64,000 nucleotides of DNA from Leifsonia soli (lineage in GTDB: Bacteria; Actinomycetota; Actinomycetes; Actinomycetales; Microbacteriaceae), in NCBI RefSeq assembly GCF_013408745.1, contig NZ_JACCBJ010000001.1:2480001-2544000 (forward strand), written 5' to 3'. Positions 7,656 to 16,352 of this stretch are shown here, in pieces (position 1 is the first letter of the stretch; each line of letters starts with the position of its first letter). The translations under genes and the position numbers were made by a program. The notes beneath the pieces were generated by a model. It saw nothing but the letters and a program-made list of their open reading frames with translations. It was not told the origin of the DNA and searched no databases.

Positions 7656-9177
7656 GGAAGAGAGCCTCCAGGGTCAGGATCGCGATTCCGATCAGGTACG
7701 GGATGGCGGCGAGCGGGTTGAGCCGGCGGCGGACGGCCTTCCGCGGGGCAGGGGCCTGGGTGGCGGCCTTGACCTCGGCCCGCGTCGCGAGCTGGGTGCG
7801 GGTGGCCAAGGCCGTCGCGGTGGTCATGCCGCCGACGGCGTCGGGCAGCCCGTGGGATGCAGGGGTGCCCGTCGGGCCGGCTCCGGAGGAGTGCTGCGCG
7901 ATCTCCTCCTCGGAGCTGATCTCGGCGGGACCGCCGGCGTAGGCACCGGCGCGGGTGCCCCATCCACTGGCGTGCGCCATCCGGAAGAACCCGATCAGGC
8001 GGATCGGCATGAGGAAGAACGTCGACACGATGATGAAGACCGGCAGGCGGAAGAAGTCGCTGGGCTTCTCGGAGAGGTGGCGGATCTGCCGGATGGACAT
8101 GCTGATCACCGAGGAGGCGACCATCAAGGCCACGACGGTGAGGATGCCGCCCTCGATCCCGTAGGACTTCAGGAAGCCCTCGTAGAAGTTGTAGCCGCCG
8201 CCGGTGATCGAGCGGTAGATCCAGCCGCCGATGACGCCGGCCAGCATGAACGGAAGGATGATGTCCATCACGAAGAAGAACGCCAGCACCGGAGCGTGCC
8301 CGAGCATCCACGGGAGCATGCGGAGGGTGTTGTACTGGCTGCCGCGCGCCCAGCGGAGCTGTTGCTTGAAGAGCTTCTTCACCTTCAGCGGGGCGTCGGT
8401 GTAGACGAGGCTGGTGTGCTGGTAGACGGTGCGGTAGCCCTCCTTCAGCGTCAGGTTCGTCAGCGTCCGGTCGTCGGAGACTTCGAGGAAGACGCCGAGG
8501 AACTTCTCGGTCATGAACTTGTCCATGACCCGCATCAGGATCGAGCGGCGGAAGGCGATGGTCCGGCCGGGGAGGCAGCCGATCTGGCCGACGGCGCTCT
8601 GCGCGGGCATCGAGTAGAGGGCCCGCGAGTTCTCCAGCCAGTCCGCCCAGCGGGTGATCCAGCTGCGGGTGGGCTCCAGGATGCGCTGCTTGGTGGTCAC
8701 GCCGCCGACGCGGTCGTCCGCGAACGGCTTGACGAGCTCCGACAGCGTGCCCTCTGTCCAGATCGTGTCCGAGTCGACGAGGACGGTGATCTCGCCTGTC
8801 GACATCTTGGTGCCGATCATTACGGCGTTCCGCTTGCCGGGGATGGGCGTGTGGACCCAGCGCACCAGCGGTGCAAACTCCTCGCACACCTCGGCGAGCT
8901 CGGGGTTGGGGGCGCCGTTGATGACGACGATGATCTCGCCCGGCTTCTGCTCGACCATGCGGCCGAGGACGTCGCGGAAGAGGTCGAGGGGCTCGTCGAC
9001 GACGGGCACGACGACACTGGTCGTGCCGTGGAACTCGCCGGTGTAGCCCCGGTAGCGACGGGACATGAGCACTTTGACGATCCAGATGACCCAGATCAGC
9101 GCCGAATAGATCGCGAAGAGGTAGAACTCGGGATGCCCGCCCAGCATGTGGCGGAGCTGCAACAGGAAGATGAACAC
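7648..9177 (-). CDS. Processive family 2 glycosyltransferase (polysaccharide synthase)
   Basis: A 509-residue membrane enzyme resembling hyaluronan/cellulose-type synthases. It has an N-terminal membrane segment (about 15-38), a GT2 domain starting TTSVVVPVVDEP, a DxD motif in VLVDSDT, a later acidic motif VSDDRTL and the processive signature QQLRW, then three or more membrane segments and a final hydrophobic segment at the C-terminus. GTG 9177 has GAGAGG 8 nt upstream; ATG 9146 is an alternative. First gene of the operon leading to GH26, ugd and galU. The polymer is unknown, but a UDP-glucuronate-containing product is suggested. Confidence 0.9.
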   Translation of the reverse strand: MFIFLLQLRHMLGGHPEFYLFAIYSALIWVIWIVKVLMSRRYRGYTGEFHGTTSVVVPVVDEPLDLFRDVLGRMVEQKPGEIIVVINGAPNPELAEVCEEFAPLVRWVHTPIPGKRNAVMIGTKMSTGEITVLVDSDTIWTEGTLSELVKPFADDRVGGVTTKQRILEPTRSWITRWADWLENSRALYSMPAQSAVGQIGCLPGRTIAFRRSILMRVMDKFMTEKFLGVFLEVSDDRTLTNLTLKEGYRTVYQHTSLVYTDAPLKVKKLFKQQLRWARGSQYNTLRMLPWMLGHAPVLAFFFVMDIILPFMLAGVIGGWIYRSITGGGYNFYEGFLKSYGIEGGILTVVALMVASSVISMSIRQIRHLSEKPSDFFRLPVFIIVSTFFLMPIRLIGFFRMAHASGWGTRAGAYAGGPAEISSEEEIAQHSSGAGPTGTPASHGLPDAVGGMTTATALATRTQLATRAEVKAATQAPAPRKAVRRRLNPLAAIPYLIGIAILTLEALFLV

Positions 9178-9565
9178 GGACGGGACCTCTCACGGTGGGG
9201 TGGGGGTGCGGCATCCACAGCACTGGGGATCTGGTCGGGTTCGGGTGTGCTCAGTTCTACGTGGGGTCACGGGGCCCCCGCAAGTGGGGGTGGAACGGGC
9301 ATCCTCAGCGTGTCGCGGCGTCCCCCTCCCTGCGGTGTCCGCAGACACGCGGACACCCGGAGAGGCGCCTGGAACGCGGCTGATACCGCTGGGGGTGCGG
9401 AGGAGACGGGCCGGTCAGGGCGGAGAAATGCCTTGCCATCGGCTTCACCCCAGGGTGAAGCGCGGCACGCCCGGGATGCTCGAATCTTGTACCCCGGAAG
9501 AGGGTCCTTGGGGGACTCTGTGAATGTTACGAACTTTTACACGTGCGACATGTGCCGTTCACACG
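9178..9565 (-). promoter_or_regulatory. Long leader/promoter region of the exopolysaccharide operon
   Basis: About 390 bp without a credible gene precedes the synthase. Two dyads stand out: GTGTCCGC/GCGGACAC with a 6-nt centre at 9335-9356, and GCTTCACCC/GGGTGAAGC with a 2-nt centre at 9442-9461. The distal part around 9520-9545 is the most AT-rich. This is large for a region where most gaps are under 150 bp, so a regulated promoter with a long 5' leader is likely. No known riboswitch was recognised. Confidence 0.45.
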
Positions 9566-9601
9566 GAACGCCCGTCGGCACATCTGCGCCGACGGGCGTT
9601 C
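9566..9601. terminator. 14-bp perfect hairpin
   Basis: GAACGCCCGTCGGC and its exact complement enclose an 8-nt loop, 20 bp beyond the stop of the DUF7144-type gene at 9621. It probably ends that minus-strand transcript before the exopolysaccharide promoter. A poly-U tract is not evident. Confidence 0.55.
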
Positions 9602-9620
9602 GCCCCCTGTCTTCCCCGAT

Positions 9621-10022
9621 TCAGTCGCGCCGCAGCTCCCTGCCGTGGACGGTCACCGCGTAGATGATGAGGAGGTCGATCGTCACCATCGCGATCGACC
9701 ACCAGGGCTGCGCCGGGAACGCGATCAGCTGCCCGATGGCGTGCAGAGCCGCAATGAAGACGGCGAAGATACGGGCCCACAGCGCTCCGCGCATGAGGGA
9801 GAGGCCGGCGATCAGCATCAGCAGCCCGAGCACGATCGACCACCAGCCCCACGCCGTGAGACTGAAGGTCTGGATGCCCGACGACGAGACGAAGTAGCCG
9901 GTCGACGGGCCGAACAGGGCGACGATCCCGTAGAACACATCGAGGATCGCGGCGATGAGCAGGAGCACGGCCGCGAACAGCGCCCACCCCACCCATCCGG
10001 AACGGACTTGCATCTCGGACAT
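9621..10022 (-). CDS. DUF7144-like four-helix membrane protein
   Basis: A 133-residue membrane protein with four hydrophobic segments. It begins with GWVGWALFAAVLLLIAAILD and ends with AVTVHGRELRRD. The product at 49780 has the same architecture and near-identical ends (GWVGWAYFAAVMLFIG, AVTVHGRELRR), so the two are paralogues. ATG 10022 has GAGAGG upstream; a longer in-frame ORF to 10280 is not used. Function unknown; the family assignment is from memory of the pattern. Confidence 0.75.
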   Translation of the reverse strand: MSEMQVRSGWVGWALFAAVLLLIAAILDVFYGIVALFGPSTGYFVSSSGIQTFSLTAWGWWSIVLGLLMLIAGLSLMRGALWARIFAVFIAALHAIGQLIAFPAQPWWSIAMVTIDLLIIYAVTVHGRELRRD

Positions 10023-10192
10023 CGCATCCACCTCTCGGTCTGGACCACCCAACCTGCGGTCGAGCACAGCATCCCGTGCACGGAGTCGTCGCGGATAGAC
10101 AGCGGGAATTTCCCCGAATCCGATGCGTTTACATGCGTATAGCCAGGCAATGGAGCCGGTAGACCCCCACGCAACCACCCCGGAGGAGTTCC

Positions 10193-10783
10193 ATGTCCAT
10201 CGCCGAAGCAGCCGCCCGCGCCGCCGACACGTCCGCGCCCCTGCTCCCCACGCTCGCCGAGCGCTGGAGCCCCCGGGCATTCGACCCGACCATCGAGGTC
10301 GACGACGTCACACTCCGTTCCGCCCTCGAGGCGGCACGCTGGTCGCCGTCGGCGGCCAACACCCAGCCGTGGCGCTTCATCGTCGCCCGGCGCGGCACCG
10401 CCGCCTTCGACACGATCGTCGCCAACCTGGCCGGCTTCAACACCGTCTGGGCCGGCTCAGCAGCCGTGCTGATCGTCGCCGCCGCCGAGGTGGTCGACGA
10501 ACAGGGCGCCGAGCGTCGCTGGGCGACCTACGACCTCGGTCAGGCCGTCGCGCACCTGACCATCCAGGCGCACCACGACGGACTCCACGCCCACCAGATG
10601 GGCGGATTCGACGCCGCCGCGCTGCAGGAGGCCTTCGGTCTGGGCGAGCGCTTCGTCCCCGTCTCCGTCACCGCGCTGGGCGTCCTCGGAGACGCCGAGT
10701 CGCTCCCCGAGCCGCTGCGGACCCGCGAGGCCGCGCCGCGCACCCGCCGGCCGCTCGACGAGATCGCCGAGCTGCACGGCTGA
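10193..10783 (+). CDS. Nitroreductase family protein (FMN-dependent)
   Basis: A 196-residue, single-domain nitroreductase. Conserved FMN/substrate segments are LAERWSPRAFD and ALEAARWSPSAANTQPWRF near the N-terminus and a mid-protein YDLGQAVAHLTIQAHHDGLHAHQMGG-type stretch at about residues 117-141. These enzymes reduce nitro-compounds, quinones or related acceptors with NAD(P)H. ATG 10193 is preceded by GGAGGAG. It is followed by a clear terminator, so it is probably monocistronic. Confidence 0.88.
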   Translation: MSIAEAAARAADTSAPLLPTLAERWSPRAFDPTIEVDDVTLRSALEAARWSPSAANTQPWRFIVARRGTAAFDTIVANLAGFNTVWAGSAAVLIVAAAEVVDEQGAERRWATYDLGQAVAHLTIQAHHDGLHAHQMGGFDAAALQEAFGLGERFVPVSVTALGVLGDAESLPEPLRTREAAPRTRRPLDEIAELHG

Positions 10784-10801
10784 TCCGCACAGGACACCGA
10801 C

Positions 10802-10840
10802 ACGGCGCCCGCCGGGATGCTCATCCCCGGCGGGCGCCGT
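10802..10840 (+). terminator. Rho-independent terminator of the nitroreductase gene
   Basis: ACGGCGCCCGCCGGG pairs perfectly with CCCGGCGGGCGCCGT across a 9-nt loop and is followed by CGTGTTTCTT. It sits 18 bp after the nitroreductase stop and just before the converging dehydrogenase end, so it may serve both directions. Confidence 0.8.
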
Positions 10841-10863
10841 CGTGTTTCTTGGGAACGCCGCCG

Positions 10864-11928
10864 CTACGGGCGCACGAGCGTCTTGATCGCGCGGCGCTCG
10901 TCCATCGCCGCGTACGCCTCGGCGATGTCGGTCAGCGGGACCTCGAGGTCGAACACCCGACCGGGCTCGATGGCCCCCGACCAGACGTCCTGCAGCAGAT
11001 CCTCCACGTAGTTCCGCACGGGGGCGACGCCGCCGTTGACGCCGATGTTGCTCTGGAACAGCGGGCGGACGGGCAGCTCCGGGCCGCCGTTCGGCACGCC
11101 GACGTAGCCGACCATGCCGCCGGGACGGGCCGACCGGATGGCCTGGTCCATCGACTCCTTCGTTCCGACGGCCTCGAGCACGCAGTCCGCGCCGATCCCG
11201 TCGAACAGCTCCTTCACCGCCGCGACCCCGGCGTCTCCGCGCTCGGCGACGATGTCGGTCGCGCCGAACTCGCGCGCCAGCGCCTGACGGGTCTCGTGCC
11301 GCGACATCGCCACGATCCGCGACGCGCCCAGGCGGGCGGAGGCGAGGACGGCGCACAGCCCGACCGCTCCGTCGCCGACGACGACGACCGTGCTTCCCTC
11401 GGTGACCCCGGCCGAGACCGCGGCGTGGTGGCCGGTGCCCATCACATCCGACAGGGTCAGCAGGCTCGGGATGAGCTCGGCGCGCGGGTACTCGGGGGTG
11501 GCGACCAGCGAGCCGTCGGCGTGCGGCACGCGGACGTACTCGCCCTGGCCGCCGTCCGCGAAGCCGCCGATGCGGTCCTCCGAACCCCACCAGCCGCCGT
11601 GCAGACACGAGGTGCTGACGCCGTTGCGGCAGTTCACGCAGGTCATGTCGCAGTCGTAGAAGGGCGCGATGACGAAGTCGCCCGGACGGATGGTGCGGAC
11701 GTTCTCACCCACCTCCTCGACGACTCCGACGAACTCGTGGCCGATCCGGCGCGGTTCGTTCGTGGGGGTCACACCGCGATACGGCCACAGGTCGCTGCCG
11801 CAGACGCAGGCGGCGACGACGCGGACAACGGCGTCGAGGCCGTCGGAACCGGAGCCGGTGTAGAGGGTGGGGGTGGGGACGTCTTCGAGGCGCACATCGC
11901 GCTCTCCGTGGATGACAGCAGCACGCAT
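10864..11928 (-). CDS. Zinc-dependent alcohol dehydrogenase (MDR family)
   Basis: A 354-residue medium-chain dehydrogenase. Catalytic-zinc region CGSDLWPYRG and GHEFVGVVEEVG lie near residues 43-75. A structural-zinc-type cysteine cluster (CDMTCVNCRNGVSTSC) is at about 95-110, and the cofactor fold is VVVVGDGAVGLCAVLASARLGA. It should oxidise an alcohol or reduce an aldehyde with NAD(P). ATG 11928 has a TAGGCT -10 box (11935-11940) only 6 nt upstream, suggesting leaderless expression. The substrate cannot be assigned. Confidence 0.88.
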   Translation of the reverse strand: MRAAVIHGERDVRLEDVPTPTLYTGSGSDGLDAVVRVVAACVCGSDLWPYRGVTPTNEPRRIGHEFVGVVEEVGENVRTIRPGDFVIAPFYDCDMTCVNCRNGVSTSCLHGGWWGSEDRIGGFADGGQGEYVRVPHADGSLVATPEYPRAELIPSLLTLSDVMGTGHHAAVSAGVTEGSTVVVVGDGAVGLCAVLASARLGASRIVAMSRHETRQALAREFGATDIVAERGDAGVAAVKELFDGIGADCVLEAVGTKESMDQAIRSARPGGMVGYVGVPNGGPELPVRPLFQSNIGVNGGVAPVRNYVEDLLQDVWSGAIEPGRVFDLEVPLTDIAEAYAAMDERRAIKTLVRP

Positions 11929-11934
11929 GCTTCG

Positions 11935-11940
11935 AGCCTA
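11935..11940 (-). promoter_or_regulatory. -10 box of a leaderless promoter (TAGGCT)
   Basis: Ends 6 nt before ATG 11928 of the alcohol dehydrogenase gene. Confidence 0.45.
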
Positions 11941-11946
11941 CGCGCA

Positions 11947-11988
11947 CGAAGGCCCCCTCCCGATCGCCCGATCGGGAGGGGGCCTTCG
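11947..11988. terminator. 20-bp perfect hairpin downstream of clpB
   Basis: Arms 11947-11966 and 11969-11988 are perfectly complementary around a 2-nt loop. The hairpin begins 10 bp after the clpB stop (minus strand) and separates it from the dehydrogenase promoter. It is the longest of the ordinary terminators here, though no U-tract follows. Confidence 0.75.
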
Positions 11989-11998
11989 TCGCGCCGGA

Positions 11999-14152
11999 CT
12001 ACTCGCGGACGGCCTCGACCGTCAGGTGGTCGGCCTCGCGATCCAGATCCACCCGGACCAGGTCGCCGTCGCGCACCTCCCCGGCCAGCAGCGCCGTGGC
12101 GAGACGGTCCTCGATCTCGCGCTGCATCAGCCGGCGGAGCGGACGGGCGCCGTAGATGGGGTCGTACCCGCGCTCGGCGAGCCAGGCCCGCGCATCCGGG
12201 GTGACCGCGAGCTCCAGCCGCCGCTCGGTGAGGCGCTGCATCAGGTGGTCGATGCCCAGCTCGACGATCTCGCCCAGCTCCTCCTGCGTGAGCGCGGAGA
12301 ACACGACGATGTCGTCGAGGCGGTTCACGAACTCCGGCTTGAACGCCTGCCGCACCATCTGCAGCACGGCCTCCTCGCGCTCGGTCGGGGTCAGCGTCGG
12401 GTCGACGAGGTACTGGCTGCCGAGGTTCGAGGTGAGCACCAGGATGGTGTTGCGGAAGTCGACCGTGCGGCCCTGGCCGTCGGTCAGCCGGCCGTCGTCG
12501 AGCACCTGCAGCAGAACGTCGAAGACCTCGGGATGCGCCTTCTCGACCTCGTCGAGCAGGATCACCGAGTACGGACGCCGGCGAACGGCCTCCGTCAGCT
12601 GACCGCCCTGCTCGTAGCCGACGTACCCGGGAGGCGCACCGACCAGACGCGAGACGGAGAACTTCTCGCCGTACTCGCTCATGTCGATGCGGACCATGGC
12701 CTTCTCGTCGTCGAACAGGAACGCGGCGAGCGCCTTCGCCAGCTCCGTCTTGCCGACACCGGTCGGCCCGAGGAACAGGAAGGAGCCGGTCGGCCGGCTG
12801 GGGTCGGAGATGCCGGCGCGCGTGCGGCGCACCGCATCCGCCACCGCCTGCACGGCCTTCTTCTGGCCGATGATGCGGCGGCCCAGCTCGTGCTCGAGGT
12901 TGAGCAGCTTCTCGGTCTCGCCCTGGGTGAGGCGGTCGACCGGGATGCCGGTCCACGCCGCGACCACGGCGGCGATGTCGTCGGCCGTGACCTGCTCGTT
13001 CACCATGCGCGGGTGCTCGTGCTCGGCCTGCTCGGCCTCCGCGAGCTCCCGCTCGATGCCCGGGATGGTCTCGTACTCGATGCGCGAGGCCTCCTGGTAG
13101 CGGCCGTCGCGCAGCGCGACGTCACGCCGGGTCTTGGCCTCCTCCAGCTGCGACCGGAGCTCGCCGACGCGGTTCAGGGACGCCTTCTCGGCACGCCACC
13201 TGGCCTGCAGCTCCTCCAGCTCGTCCTCCTGCTGGCGCAGACGCTCGCGGAGCTGGGCGAGGCGCTCCTTGCTGGCGTCGTCCTTCTCCTTCTTGAGGGC
13301 GAACTCCTCCAGCTTCATGCGCTCGACCTGGCGCTGCAGGGTGTCGATCTCGACCGGGGCCGAGTCGATCTCCATCTTCAGGCGGGACGCGGCCTCGTCG
13401 ATCAGGTCGATCGCCTTGTCCGGCAGCTGCCGGGCGGTGATGTACCGGTTCGAGAGGGATGCCGCGGCCACCAGGGCGGAGTCCTCGATGGTCACGCCGT
13501 GGTGCGCCTCGTAGCGGCCCTTCAGCCCGCGAAGGATCGCGACGGTGTCCTCCACCGACGGCTCGCCGACGTAGACCTGCTGGAACCGGCGCTCGAGGGC
13601 CGCATCCTTCTCGATGAACTCGCGGTACTCGTTGAGCGTCGTCGCACCGATCAGCCGCAGCTCACCGCGGGCGAGCATGGGCTTCAGCATGTTGGAGGCC
13701 GCGACGGACCCCTCCCCGCCGCCGGCGCCCATCAGGATGTGCAGCTCGTCGACGAAGGTGATGATCTGGCCCTCGGCGTCGTTGATCTCCTTGAGGACGG
13801 CCTTCAGCCGCTCCTCGAATTGGCCGCGGTACATCGCGCCCGCGACGAGCGCCGACAGGTCGAGCGCGACCAGCTGCTTCCCCTTGAGGGAGTCGGCCAC
13901 ATCCCCCGCGACGATGCGCTGGGCGAGGCCTTCGACGACCGCGGTCTTTCCGACGCCGGGCTCGCCGATGAGCACGGGGTTGTTCTTGGTGCGCCGGGTC
14001 AGCACCTGGCTGACGCGACGGATCTCGGCATCCCGCCCGATGACCGGGTCGAGCTTGCCGCTCTTGGCGATCTCCGTGAGGTTCACGCCGTACTGTTCGA
14101 GAGCGCTCTTCGCCTCCTCCTGAGTGGAGGGCGCACCCTGCATGTTCGCCAT
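11999..14152 (-). CDS. clpB: ClpB-type AAA+ disaggregase lacking the N-domain
   Basis: A 717-residue chaperone ATPase that should extract and refold aggregated proteins with DnaK/DnaJ/GrpE. It has two AAA+ modules (Walker A GEPGVGKT in the first, GPTGVGKT in the second; Walker B ITFVDELH and [11 protein letters not shown]) separated by a coiled-coil middle domain at about residues 255-360, the ClpB hallmark. The usual ~150-residue Clp N-domain is absent: the protein begins just before [16 protein letters not shown] 14152 has GAAAGG upstream; the longer in-frame ORF is non-coding lead. Regulation is probably by HspR through the HAIR site at 14184-14204. Confidence 0.93.
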   Translation of the reverse strand: MANMQGAPSTQEEAKSALEQYGVNLTEIAKSGKLDPVIGRDAEIRRVSQVLTRRTKNNPVLIGEPGVGKTAVVEGLAQRIVAGDVADSLKGKQLVALDLSALVAGAMYRGQFEERLKAVLKEINDAEGQIITFVDELHILMGAGGGEGSVAASNMLKPMLARGELRLIGATTLNEYREFIEKDAALERRFQQVYVGEPSVEDTVAILRGLKGRYEAHHGVTIEDSALVAAASLSNRYITARQLPDKAIDLIDEAASRLKMEIDSAPVEIDTLQRQVERMKLEEFALKKEKDDASKERLAQLRERLRQQEDELEELQARWRAEKASLNRVGELRSQLEEAKTRRDVALRDGRYQEASRIEYETIPGIERELAEAEQAEHEHPRMVNEQVTADDIAAVVAAWTGIPVDRLTQGETEKLLNLEHELGRRIIGQKKAVQAVADAVRRTRAGISDPSRPTGSFLFLGPTGVGKTELAKALAAFLFDDEKAMVRIDMSEYGEKFSVSRLVGAPPGYVGYEQGGQLTEAVRRRPYSVILLDEVEKAHPEVFDVLLQVLDDGRLTDGQGRTVDFRNTILVLTSNLGSQYLVDPTLTPTEREEAVLQMVRQAFKPEFVNRLDDIVVFSALTQEELGEIVELGIDHLMQRLTERRLELAVTPDARAWLAERGYDPIYGARPLRRLMQREIEDRLATALLAGEVRDGDLVRVDLDREADHLTVEAVRE

Positions 14153-14183
14153 GTGGTTCCTTTCCCATTTCTCTGTGGGCAAA

Positions 14184-14204
14184 CTTGAGTCTACTAGGCT
14201 CAAC
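14184..14204. promoter_or_regulatory. HAIR element (HspR operator) of clpB
   Basis: CTTGAGT, 7 bp, GCTCAAC. This matches the known HspR-associated inverted repeat (CTTGAGT-N7-ACTCAAG) except at the two outer positions of the right half. It lies 31 bp before the clpB start. The HspR gene is in this window at 30281-30694. Confidence 0.85.
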
Positions 14205-14302
14205 TTTATTCCGGGAGGGGTAATTCCCGGATCCGCGGGCGAATTCGGCCGACGTGGAACTCCATCCAGGGGCTTGCTTCGACGGAGACGTACTCTATTG
14301 GT

Positions 14303-14665
14303 ATGTCGGATGCAATGACCTACGACTTCACGCTCCTTCACGGAGATACGGCTGCGGCACTGTCGCAGATCCTTCCGCTGCTGCTCCTCGCCCTCATCGT
14401 CGAGGTGCGGAGAGCGCGGCCCGGTTGGTGCCGCCGCACCCGGACGCGGGCGATGATCACGTGCTTCCTGCTCTGCTTCGGCGTGATCGAGACCCTGTTC
14501 GTCGTCTCGATCGACGGGTCGCTCCTGCCCTACCGGTGGAGCGACCTGCTCGCAGCGCTCAGCATCTTCGTGCTCCTCGCCATCCTCTGCGTGTTCGCGC
14601 TCTCGAACCCGTGGAGCGAGACCCGGGCCGAACCGCCTCCGCGCGGCTCCCACGAGGAGCGGTAG
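14303..14665 (+). CDS. Small membrane protein, first of a tandem paralogous pair
   Basis: A 120-residue protein with three hydrophobic segments. It shares with its downstream neighbour the pattern [20 protein letters not shown] at the N-terminus and a [24 protein letters not shown] loop before the last helix. ATG 14303 has TACTCT 6 nt upstream (leaderless). It diverges from clpB, so the HAIR site could also affect it. Function unknown. Confidence 0.72.
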   Translation: MSDAMTYDFTLLHGDTAAALSQILPLLLLALIVEVRRARPGWCRRTRTRAMITCFLLCFGVIETLFVVSIDGSLLPYRWSDLLAALSIFVLLAILCVFALSNPWSETRAEPPPRGSHEER

Positions 14666-14674
14666 CCTGTCGCC

Positions 14675-15019
14675 ATGGTGGATCCGGCCGACCTGCGCGT
14701 GGTGCTGATGGACAGCCAGACGGCCGCGACACTCGCGCAGGTGCTGCCGCTGCTGCTGCTGACGCTGATGGTGGAGCTGCGACGGGTGGAGGTGCACCGC
14801 CGCGGGCACAACATCCGGACCACCCGCGTGCTGCTCGGACTCTTCTTCATCGCGTTCGGCGTCGTCGAGACGGTGTTCGTGCTCTCGATCGACGGTGCGC
14901 TCATCCCGTTCACCTGGAGCGATCTCATCTCGGCCCTCAGCATCTTCGCCCTTCTGGCGCTGCTGTTCGTGCTGTCGCTGCTCGACTCGCCGTCGCGCCG
15001 CAAGCACGACGAGGCCTGA
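14675..15019 (+). CDS. Small membrane protein, second of a tandem paralogous pair
   Basis: A 114-residue protein similar throughout to the preceding gene's product: [19 protein letters not shown] aligns with its N-terminus and [20 protein letters not shown] with its conserved loop. Three hydrophobic segments. It starts 9 bp after the first copy stops. A TAGCCT -10 box (14663-14668) sits 6 nt before ATG 14675 and overlaps the upstream stop codon, so it may have its own leaderless promoter. Function unknown. Confidence 0.72.
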   Translation: MVDPADLRVVLMDSQTAATLAQVLPLLLLTLMVELRRVEVHRRGHNIRTTRVLLGLFFIAFGVVETVFVLSIDGALIPFTWSDLISALSIFALLALLFVLSLLDSPSRRKHDEA

Positions 15020-15050
15020 GAGCGGTGCGCACCCGGGCGTCAGCGCGCGC

Positions 15051-15632
15051 TCAGCGGCGCACCCGGTAGCGCAGGTGCAGCACGCCGTCCCCCTGGATGA
15101 CCTCCTCCGGTCCCTCCAGCAGCTGCGGCCCGCGGACGGACCCGAAGTACCGCTTGCCTGACCCGAGCACAACCGGCGCGACCTCCATCCGCACCTCGTC
15201 GATCAGCCCGGCGGCCAGCGCCTGACCGCCGACGTCCCCGGCGGCGACCTCGACGACACGGTCGCCCGCGAGCTCCTGGGCGGCACGCATGGCGGCTTCG
15301 ATGCCGTCGACGAACGAGAATGGCGCTTCGGGGAACCAGCCTTCCGGCCGGCCGCGGTGGGTCACCACGACCACGTGCTCGACGCCGGCGGGCGGCGTCC
15401 CCTCCCAGCCGTCCGTCGTGTCGAAGACGTGGCGCCCGACGATCGTCACGCCGATCTCATCCCAGTACGGGCGGACGTAGTCATAGGACTCCCGCGACAC
15501 CTTCAGCACGCCTCCGTCGTCCAGCGGAACATCGCCGTTCAGCAGCCAGTCGAACAGCGGGCCGGGCTGGTCGTCCTCGTCGGCGATGAAGCCGTCGAGC
15601 GACACCGACCCGTACAACACCGTCCTCCCCAC
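15051..15632 (-). CDS. Dihydrofolate reductase/RibD C-terminal family protein
   Basis: A 193-residue protein of the RibD-C/DHFR-like fold: [20 protein letters not shown] at the N-terminus, [14 protein letters not shown] in the middle and [20 protein letters not shown] toward the end, all common in the actinobacterial dihydrofolate-reductase-like proteins. GTG 15632 was chosen because AGGAGG lies 7 nt upstream; the longer in-frame ORF reads back through the divergent MerR promoter. The actual substrate is unknown. Confidence 0.82.
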   Translation of the reverse strand: MGRTVLYGSVSLDGFIADEDDQPGPLFDWLLNGDVPLDDGGVLKVSRESYDYVRPYWDEIGVTIVGRHVFDTTDGWEGTPPAGVEHVVVVTHRGRPEGWFPEAPFSFVDGIEAAMRAAQELAGDRVVEVAAGDVGGQALAAGLIDEVRMEVAPVVLGSGKRYFGSVRGPQLLEGPEEVIQGDGVLHLRYRVRR

Positions 15633-15684
15633 AGGACCACCTCCTCGTTTGGTGCCCCACGCTAGCGGGTCGGCACGATCCGTA

Positions 15685-15722
15685 CTGGTAGTGGCGCTAC
15701 CGGTAGTGCTACTATCACCAAC
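15685..15722 (+). promoter_or_regulatory. MerR-type promoter/operator, leaderless
   Basis: The region has two overlapping GGTAGTG-containing dyads (GGTAG, 5 bp, CTACC) and a -10 box TACTAT at 15710-15715, 7 nt before the GTG start. Dyads in a spacer next to the -10 box are typical for autoregulated MerR promoters. Confidence 0.5.
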
Positions 15723-16352
15723 GTGCTCATCACCGAACTCGCCGAACGCTCCGCCACTCCCGCCGCCACGATCAAGTACTACGTGCGGGAAGGGCTCCTG
15801 CCCGCTGGGGAACGAGTGGGAGGCAACCGCACCCTCTACGGCGAGGAGCACGAGCGCCGGCTACGCCTGATCCGCGCCATGCTCGAGGTCGGCAAGCTCT
15901 CGATCGCCTCGGTCAAGAGCATCCTCGCCGTACTGGATGAGCCGGGCGCCCCCATCGCCCACACCTTCGACGTCGCCCAGCAGGCGCTCTCGCGGTCCGC
16001 CGTCCCCGACGTCGCCGACCCCACCCCCGAGGCTCTCGCGCGGGTGGATGCGGTGGCCGCCCGCGCCGGGTGGGCCGACTGCGACGACAACATCGGCCGC
16101 GAGATCGCCGCGCGCGTCATCGACGCGTTCGCCGGCGCGGGGTATCCGCTGCCGGACGACTACCTCGACCGCTACGCGGCGGCGGCGCGCATCCACGCCG
16201 AGGCCGATCTGGGCGCGGTCGCCGTCCTGCCGGACCCGTCGCGCATGACCGAGCTCATGGTGATCGGCACCGTGCTCGGCGACACCCTCTCCCTCGGCCT
16301 GCGTCGCATGGCCCAAGCCGTCGTCACCGAAGAAAGAAGAAGAAGCTCATGA
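15723..16352 (+). CDS. MerR family transcriptional regulator
   Basis: A 209-residue protein with an N-terminal MerR helix-turn-helix and wing (ITELAERSATPAATIKYYVR, then GLLPAGERVGGNRTLYG) followed by a long effector-binding C-terminus with no metal-type cysteine motif. GTG 15723 lies 7 nt after TACTAT. Its stop overlaps the ATG of the next gene by 4 bp (ATGA), so the membrane protein is probably co-translated and regulated with it. It diverges from the RibD-C-like gene. Confidence 0.87.
   Translation: MLITELAERSATPAATIKYYVREGLLPAGERVGGNRTLYGEEHERRLRLIRAMLEVGKLSIASVKSILAVLDEPGAPIAHTFDVAQQALSRSAVPDVADPTPEALARVDAVAARAGWADCDDNIGREIAARVIDAFAGAGYPLPDDYLDRYAAAARIHAEADLGAVAVLPDPSRMTELMVIGTVLGDTLSLGLRRMAQAVVTEERRRSS

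Noticed and set aside
7439..9223. 594-codon open frame on the minus strand overlapping the synthase and GH26 genes
   Set aside because: Arg/Pro/His-rich low-complexity translation, typical of a shadow frame in high-GC DNA; the overlapping frames carry clear GT2 and GH26 motifs.
9178..9565. Small protein genes in the synthase leader (for example 9195-9383, plus strand)
   Set aside because: No ribosome-binding site, Gly/Arg/Pro-rich translations and no hydrophobic or domain pattern.
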